Part shown: piece after piece, positions 31,681 through 36,559 of the stretch
Layout: each line of letters begins with the position of its first letter
Numbering within the stretch: position 1 is the stretch's first letter
Origin: Paludibacteraceae bacterium
GTDB taxonomy: Bacteria > Bacteroidota > Bacteroidia > Bacteroidales > Paludibacteraceae
NCBI GenBank assembly: GCA_017401985.1
Contig: JAFPNK010000052.1
Coordinates: forward strand, 1 to 36,559
Direction of reading: 5' to 3'
Length of the DNA stretch: 36,559 nucleotides
Program-made: the position numbers and the translations under genes
Notes under the pieces: generated by a model
The model's input: only the letters and a program-made list of their open reading frames with translations
What the model was told of the DNA's origin: nothing
The model's database searches: none

Positions 31681-33381
31681 TTATTTATCGTGTTTGTGCT
31701 CGTAAACTGCTTCCTCTACATTGATGATATAATCACCCATCTTCTCCAGTTCAAGAATGATATCCATGTAGTTAACGCCAGTGGTGTAATCGTACTCCTT
31801 ATCCGTGATGTGTTGCATGTTCTGCATCTTCAGTTCATCGCGGAAATTATTGATCTCGTTCTCCATATTGGTCATCTCCAGGAACTCATCTTGGGTGATA
31901 TTCACGCGCTCCAGTGCTTCCACCATCTTCGTCTCCGCTCCGCTCAGCAGATACATCATCATCTCTACATTCTTGTCCTGATACTCCGTGTATTGTATCT
32001 TATTCTCGTGCTTATGCTTGATGTATCGCGACAGGTTGTAGTTCGCATCACCTACAGACTCCAGCTCACTCACGATACGAAGCATCTTGTGCACTTCGTG
32101 CTTGGACTGATCGGACAGACGACCATCTGCCACGTTGTTCAAGTACTGCGCAATCTCGTACTCCATACGGTCGCATATACCTTCGTATTTCTCAATACGC
32201 GAGAAGATCTTCGTAAATTGCGTCTCGTCCTGCTCGCCGTACAAGTCATGAATCATGCCCACCATCCGTTGCGTACGTACAGCAAAGACATGAATCTCTT
32301 TCCAAGCCTGCAAGATAGACAACTCGGAAGTGGACATAAGGCCACCGGAGATGAAACGAAGTTGACTGTCTGTATCTTTCTGTTCCGGTTTGGACGGAAT
32401 GATAATCATCACTAATTTCTCCAGATACTTAATAAATCCAATCAAGATGCAGGTGTTGATGACGTTGAACGTGGTGTGGAAAGTAGCCAGGATAGCACTC
32501 AGTTTGAGCGGGTCTACCCCATTCGTACTGTTCAGATCCACGCCCCACCAACTACAAACCATCGAAACGAAGGGTCGGAACACGCACAGCACCCAAACCA
32601 CGCCGAAGAGGTTGAACACCAAGTGCGCCATGGCAGCGCGTCTGGCCTGAACGGAAGCGGAAAGCGCTACGATATTTGAGGTAATCGTTGTACCAATGTT
32701 CTCACCAAGCACTAACGCAATTCCCATGTCGATAGGCAATACACCCACCGAACAGAGGGTCATCGTAATAGCCATGATGGCCGCTGAAGACTGCACGGCA
32801 AAGGTCAGCACACCACCTATCAGCAAATACAGAAAATAGCTACCGTAGCCCCAACCGGAAGTGGATTGAAAGAAATTATGCACACTCTCAATCTCGTCCA
32901 GTTTCATCTCGGTGGCATTCAACTTCAGCGTTGTAAGACCCAAAAGCATCAATGCCAAACCAATCAGAAAATCACCCAGATTAGCATTCTTCTTGGTATA
33001 AATGAGCGCCACGGCCAATACGATGGTTGCATATACGACCAATCGCATATCGAACGAAGCACCACCTAACACCATGATCCAGGCCGTGAAGGTGGTACCG
33101 ATATTGGCACCCATGATAACCGAGATGGCTTGTGCCAGACTCAGAATACCGGCCGAAACGAAGCTGACCGTCATCACGGTAGTGGCCGTAGAAGACTGCA
33201 CTGCTGCAGTGATTCCTGCACCGGTCAGCACGCCCATGAAGCGGTTCGTGGTCATCGTACCGAGCACATTGCTCAGTTTGCTACCTGCCATCTTCTGCAG
33301 GCCTTCACTCATCACCTTCATTCCGTACATCAACATCGCTACGGAACCGATCAGCGTGATAATTGATAATGCTAAATTCAT
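31681..33381 (-). CDS. Na+/phosphate cotransporter family protein with PhoU-like domain (NptA type)
   Basis: This 566-residue protein has two inverted Na_Pi_cotrans repeats in its first 310 residues, each with the QSS signature (TAAVQSSTATTVMTVSFV at about 58-75 and FAVQSSAAIMAITMTL at about 205-220). The cytoplasmic C-terminal half (about 350-560) is helical and PhoU-like, with E/DxxxD-type repeats (RIVSELESVGDANYNLSRYI; LELEKMGDYIINVEEAV) that bind metal in PhoU. It should take up phosphate with sodium or regulate phosphate balance. It starts 13 bp after the upstream gene. Confidence 0.92.
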   Translation of the reverse strand: MNLALSIITLIGSVAMLMYGMKVMSEGLQKMAGSKLSNVLGTMTTNRFMGVLTGAGITAAVQSSTATTVMTVSFVSAGILSLAQAISVIMGANIGTTFTAWIMVLGGASFDMRLVVYATIVLAVALIYTKKNANLGDFLIGLALMLLGLTTLKLNATEMKLDEIESVHNFFQSTSGWGYGSYFLYLLIGGVLTFAVQSSAAIMAITMTLCSVGVLPIDMGIALVLGENIGTTITSNIVALSASVQARRAAMAHLVFNLFGVVWVLCVFRPFVSMVCSWWGVDLNSTNGVDPLKLSAILATFHTTFNVINTCILIGFIKYLEKLVMIIIPSKPEQKDTDSQLRFISGGLMSTSELSILQAWKEIHVFAVRTQRMVGMIHDLYGEQDETQFTKIFSRIEKYEGICDRMEYEIAQYLNNVADGRLSDQSKHEVHKMLRIVSELESVGDANYNLSRYIKHKHENKIQYTEYQDKNVEMMMYLLSGAETKMVEALERVNITQDEFLEMTNMENEINNFRDELKMQNMQHITDKEYDYTTGVNYMDIILELEKMGDYIINVEEAVYEHKHDK

Positions 33382-33394
33382 ATTAAGTATAATT

Positions 33395-36325
33395 TTATTT
33401 CTTCACAATGGCTTTATTGGCAAAGCCATCAATGTACATCTCCAGTGGTTTATCCAGCCGCACATGGCGCACCAGTTCGGTCTCTTCAATAGCCGGCAGC
33501 CTATCCAACCATTCGCTATCAAACAAGTCTTCCGGACGTGCCCAAGGGTCGATATTCATATATCCCACATTGAAGGACGTCAGGTTTTGAAAGAAGTGAC
33601 TTCCCTGCGAAGGCTCGATGCGGAAGTTGATTAATGAGCATTCGGCTATTGCTTTCGCTTCACTGATGTCTGCCCATTGAACCGGAACACCCAATGTGGA
33701 GATCTGCGAACCCCAACGACCGTAACCAATCAGCAAGTACTGTTTGCCTTCCTGACGCAGTCGGTTATTCCACTGACGAATCGTCTCCGCCATCTCGCGC
33801 GTACGCAACACATCGAACGCCTCCCTGCGCAGATAAATGATGTCACACACATCGTCTATCTTACCGACACCTAATGCATTCCCGCTCATGAGGAACGCGC
33901 CTTGTTCATCAATCGTGTTCCAATCGACCTTAGCGTTCAAGCTGTCAGCCGATATCGGACGTATCTGCAGCACGTGGAAGATCTGCGGGTCGTGCTCTAT
34001 ATTGACTGCGAACTCAATCTCCACCGGACATTTGATCTCCTCTTGCGCCATCACCAGCAGTTGTTGGATAATATCGGCCAGAGGGAAAGTCTTGAATTTC
34101 AGTTGCGGAGCAAAAGTCACTATTCGCGGGCCATCCGGATAACAGGAATCCACGATGCGCATGTTTTCTCGGTCATACGTGGAAGCAATCAGCTTCAGCG
34201 ATTCGAATTGGTCGCACTCATGTATAGCGATTCGCTCCAGATTGACTGCATCGTCAATAGAAGTCTTGAATTTCTCCGGGCTCATGGACAAGGCTAACAT
34301 CGACTGCTGCGTCTCGCGCATTGCCAGATCGACAGTCGAGGTCTGCAGCACATTCTTCGGGTACTTAGGGCTGAAACGTAACACCTGTTCGCCATCCACT
34401 ACTACTTTACCCAAACCATAAGCCACTTTGACGATGCCGTCTTCCGGTTTCTCTTTGCCGACCGGATAGAAATTGATGCTCCGCGCCACACCGGAGATTA
34501 CAGGGAAATAATAGTTACCCTCTTGTTCACCGCACACTTCCTGCAGCACGATCGCCATTTTCTCCTCACTGAGCACATTACCGGTAGAGGTGATATATCC
34601 TCTTGAAGCCGCATAATACACACTCGCATAAACGGATTTGATGGCTTTGCTAAGCAAACGCAGCTGCTGATCCTCATTCTCCGTATGCGGAATCATATAG
34701 GTACTATACACGCCCGCAAAGGGTTGATAATAAGAGTCTTCCAATTTACTGGACGAACGAACGGCAAGCGGACGGTTCGTCACCCGAATAAAATGACGCA
34801 GCGCGTGAACCAAGTCTTGCGGCAACGCAGCCGATACGAATTCCGACAAAATTTCCTCATCATTCAGATCCGCATTAATCACATATTGCAATCCGTTGTC
34901 ATGAATGAATCGGTCGAAATACTCTGTGGTGAGCACCATTGTACGCGGCACCAGCACACGTATATCCTCCCAATGGTCATACAAGTCGTTCTTCTGCAGC
35001 ACATGGTTGAGGAACGCCAGTCCTCTACCCTTTCCTCCCATAGCACCGTCTCCGCAACGTGCAAACCAAATTGTGTCATTATACGTCTCCGGCGAATACT
35101 TAGCGACCACACCCAATGCCTGATTGATGCGATAGTCATGTATCAGGCGAATATTCGTTTGGCGAATGTGCTCGATATCCGTTTCGTCTTGAATCTTGAG
35201 AATATTCACCTGCTTACCGATAGCAAACAGACCGCGCGCGAAAAGCCACTTACTCAAGTAGTTGTTATCGCTCAATCGTCTGAACGCAGCCGGAGAGATA
35301 GTGGAGATGATTCGCTCGAATCCTTCCAGATCACTGGCACGGTCAATCTCCTTACCCGTTCTCGGATCACGAGCAATAAAATCACCAAAACCGAACTCCC
35401 GCTCGATATATTCGCTCACCTCTTGCGTCAGTGTCTTGGATTTCTTAACCACAAAACCGACCTTCAACTTGTGCGCCACCGTCCGCATCGATTCTTGTGA
35501 ACTCTGCATTAGGAACGGCATCGTCGGGTTGTCCTCACGAATGAGTTGACATAATTCAATACCTGCGTCTAACTTCTCGGAAGAAGACGGATCGCCTTTG
35601 TGCAACACAAACCCGATGTCCGAGATGACGCCGATCATGTTCTTGCCGTAGTGCTGGTACAGTTCTACCGCTTCGTCGTAGCAAGTAGCCATCAGCACTT
35701 TGGGACGAGCACGCTTACGCAACAATTGCTGCTTCTCGTTCAGCGCATCGCGAATAGCGATGGTATTCTGCTGCAGCACCAGTTTGTACAACAGCGGCAG
35801 ATACGTGGAATAATAGCGCACACTGTCCTCCACCAACAATATCGCACGAACACCCTCTTCGAGAATGTCGTGCGGTGCGTTCATTCGATCCTCAATCAAC
35901 TTGATGATCGCAATAATCAGATCGGTGGAGTTGTTCCAGTTAAAGAAATAATCGATATCGGAGCGGTCGTGCTGCTCGATGCGGTTATAAATCTCTTTGC
36001 TGAAGGCGGAAAGCAATACGATCGGGCAATTGGGCAGCAAGCCTTTGGCTTGTTTGGCGAACTCAAACACATCCAGTTCGCCGACACTATACATCGTGAT
36101 GATGAGGTCGAAAGGCTCTTGGCTTTCACACAACGCCAGTGCCTCTCGTGTCGTTTCAGCACGCACAATCGCCGGAGGATTACTCAGATTCAACTCTGCG
36201 TACTCCTGCGCGATCTGCACGTCAATGCGACCGTCCTCCTCGAGTGCAAAACTGTCATAGTTATTGCACACCAGCAGGATTCGCCGCACCCGCTTCGCCA
36301 TCAACGATGTAAAATTGCTGTCCAT
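33395..36325 (-). CDS. PEP-synthase/PPDK N-terminal-domain protein with two receiver-like domains
   Basis: The protein has 976 residues. Residues about 13-125 look like a degenerate response-regulator receiver (RILLVCNNYDSF; the phosphoacceptor position reads DLIITMYSV without the usual Asp). Residues about 160-305 form a second receiver with an insert that keeps LLVEDS, the acceptor in VISDIGF, a Ser in MQSSQES and a Lys in VVKKSKT. The PPDK_N ATP-grasp domain follows, with GDGAMGGKGRGLAFLNHVL (about 430-448) and RPLAVRSSSKLEDSYYQPFA (about 520-539). I find no swivelling phosphohistidine domain and no C-terminal PEP/pyruvate barrel, so it cannot be a complete PEP synthase. The ATG at 36323-36325 directly abuts a 43-bp tandem repeat. 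First gene of the transporter-SIMPL operon. Confidence 0.8.
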   Translation of the reverse strand: MDSNFTSLMAKRVRRILLVCNNYDSFALEEDGRIDVQIAQEYAELNLSNPPAIVRAETTREALALCESQEPFDLIITMYSVGELDVFEFAKQAKGLLPNCPIVLLSAFSKEIYNRIEQHDRSDIDYFFNWNNSTDLIIAIIKLIEDRMNAPHDILEEGVRAILLVEDSVRYYSTYLPLLYKLVLQQNTIAIRDALNEKQQLLRKRARPKVLMATCYDEAVELYQHYGKNMIGVISDIGFVLHKGDPSSSEKLDAGIELCQLIREDNPTMPFLMQSSQESMRTVAHKLKVGFVVKKSKTLTQEVSEYIEREFGFGDFIARDPRTGKEIDRASDLEGFERIISTISPAAFRRLSDNNYLSKWLFARGLFAIGKQVNILKIQDETDIEHIRQTNIRLIHDYRINQALGVVAKYSPETYNDTIWFARCGDGAMGGKGRGLAFLNHVLQKNDLYDHWEDIRVLVPRTMVLTTEYFDRFIHDNGLQYVINADLNDEEILSEFVSAALPQDLVHALRHFIRVTNRPLAVRSSSKLEDSYYQPFAGVYSTYMIPHTENEDQQLRLLSKAIKSVYASVYYAASRGYITSTGNVLSEEKMAIVLQEVCGEQEGNYYFPVISGVARSINFYPVGKEKPEDGIVKVAYGLGKVVVDGEQVLRFSPKYPKNVLQTSTVDLAMRETQQSMLALSMSPEKFKTSIDDAVNLERIAIHECDQFESLKLIASTYDRENMRIVDSCYPDGPRIVTFAPQLKFKTFPLADIIQQLLVMAQEEIKCPVEIEFAVNIEHDPQIFHVLQIRPISADSLNAKVDWNTIDEQGAFLMSGNALGVGKIDDVCDIIYLRREAFDVLRTREMAETIRQWNNRLRQEGKQYLLIGYGRWGSQISTLGVPVQWADISEAKAIAECSLINFRIEPSQGSHFFQNLTSFNVGYMNIDPWARPEDLFDSEWLDRLPAIEETELVRHVRLDKPLEMYIDGFANKAIVKK

Positions 36326-36559
36326 TATACTAAACCTTGTTCGAACGCCAAAAGACTTTCTCGCGGTTTATACTAAACCCTGCTCGAACGCCAAAAGACT
36401 TTCTCGCGGTTTATACTAAACCTTGCTCGACCGCCAAAAGACTTTCTCGCGGTTTATACTAAACCCTGCTCGAACGCCAAAAGACTTTCTCGCGGTTTAT
36501 ACTAAACCCTGCTCGAACGCCAAAAGACTTTCTCGCGGTTTATACTAAACCCTGCTCGA
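36326..36559. repeat. 43-bp tandem repeat array, about 5.4 copies, running off the window
   Basis: Units start at 36326, 36369, 36412, 36455, 36498 and 36541 (partial) and differ at only a few positions (for example CCTTGTTCG, CCCTGCTCG, CCTTGCTCG). Each junction contains the palindrome GGTTTATACTAAACC, first complete copy at 36365-36379. There is no variable spacer. The array sits in the 5' region of the receiver-PPDK gene, ending right at its start codon. Confidence 0.95.

Noticed and set aside
35600..36376. 258-codon plus-strand frame
   Set aside because: It is antisense to the receiver-PPDK gene and runs into the tandem repeat.
36326..36559. CRISPR array
   Set aside because: The 43-bp units follow each other without unique spacers, and no cas genes are in the window.

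Overview
The window looks like a chromosomal fragment of an uncultured Bacteroidota, most likely Bacteroidales. Seven intergenic sites match the Bacteroidota sigma promoter (TTTG, 19-20 bp, TAnnTTTG). Shine-Dalgarno sites are inconspicuous, and the genes are lineage-typical: a secreted protein with a type IX secretion-like C-terminus, a FadL/OmpP1-like outer membrane protein, a DUF2723 membrane protein and a SIMPL protein. Both ends appear cut: a YitT-family gene is truncated at base 1, and a 43-bp tandem repeat runs off the right end.

Layout. 1-2799 (minus): a probable operon, TPR membrane protein > ribH > lysC > YitT. 2800-3680: an 881-bp non-coding stretch packed with phased repeats and perfect hairpins. 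3681-6515 (minus): a mosaic secreted protein and an unrecognised gene. 6541-7460: about 900 bp without a convincing protein gene, holding two structured RNA candidates on the minus strand: a 6S-like rod RNA with promoter and terminator, and a pseudoknotted RNA that I cannot assign to any family. 7461-10587 (minus): lrp > trpS > small lipoprotein > outer membrane protein. 10685-11317 (plus): an O-methyltransferase fired from a promoter that overlaps the lrp promoter. 11323-12009: a secreted repeat protein. 12093-17995 (minus): DUF2723 > CobW-type GTPase > thioesterase > MalY-type aminotransferase.

18245-30944 (plus) is one long, tightly overlapping surface-glycan operon: two UDP-sugar dehydrogenases, Wzx flippase, four family-2 glycosyltransferases, a Wzy-like polymerase, an acyltransferase, a PglC-type initiating phosphoglycosyl transferase and a DegT aminotransferase. 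It ends with serB and an SDR gene and stops at a clear intrinsic terminator. The genes give a coherent lipid-linked pathway: activated sugars (Ugd, DegT), first sugar on undecaprenyl phosphate (PglC-like), extension (GT2), decoration (acyltransferase), flipping (Wzx) and polymerisation or transfer (Wzy-like). The divergent DUF2723 gene, a GT-C-type enzyme, may use related sugars.

30958-36325 (minus): a PEP-synthase-like protein with receiver domains > Na/phosphate cotransporter > SIMPL protein, preceded by the 43-bp repeats.

The most unusual material is non-coding: the pseudoknotted RNA (7205-7434), the modular palindromes sharing one A-rich leader motif (3149-3410), the hairpin cluster (3423-3664), and short repeats that have become protein-coding (signal peptides of two adjacent genes, loops of lysC and malY).
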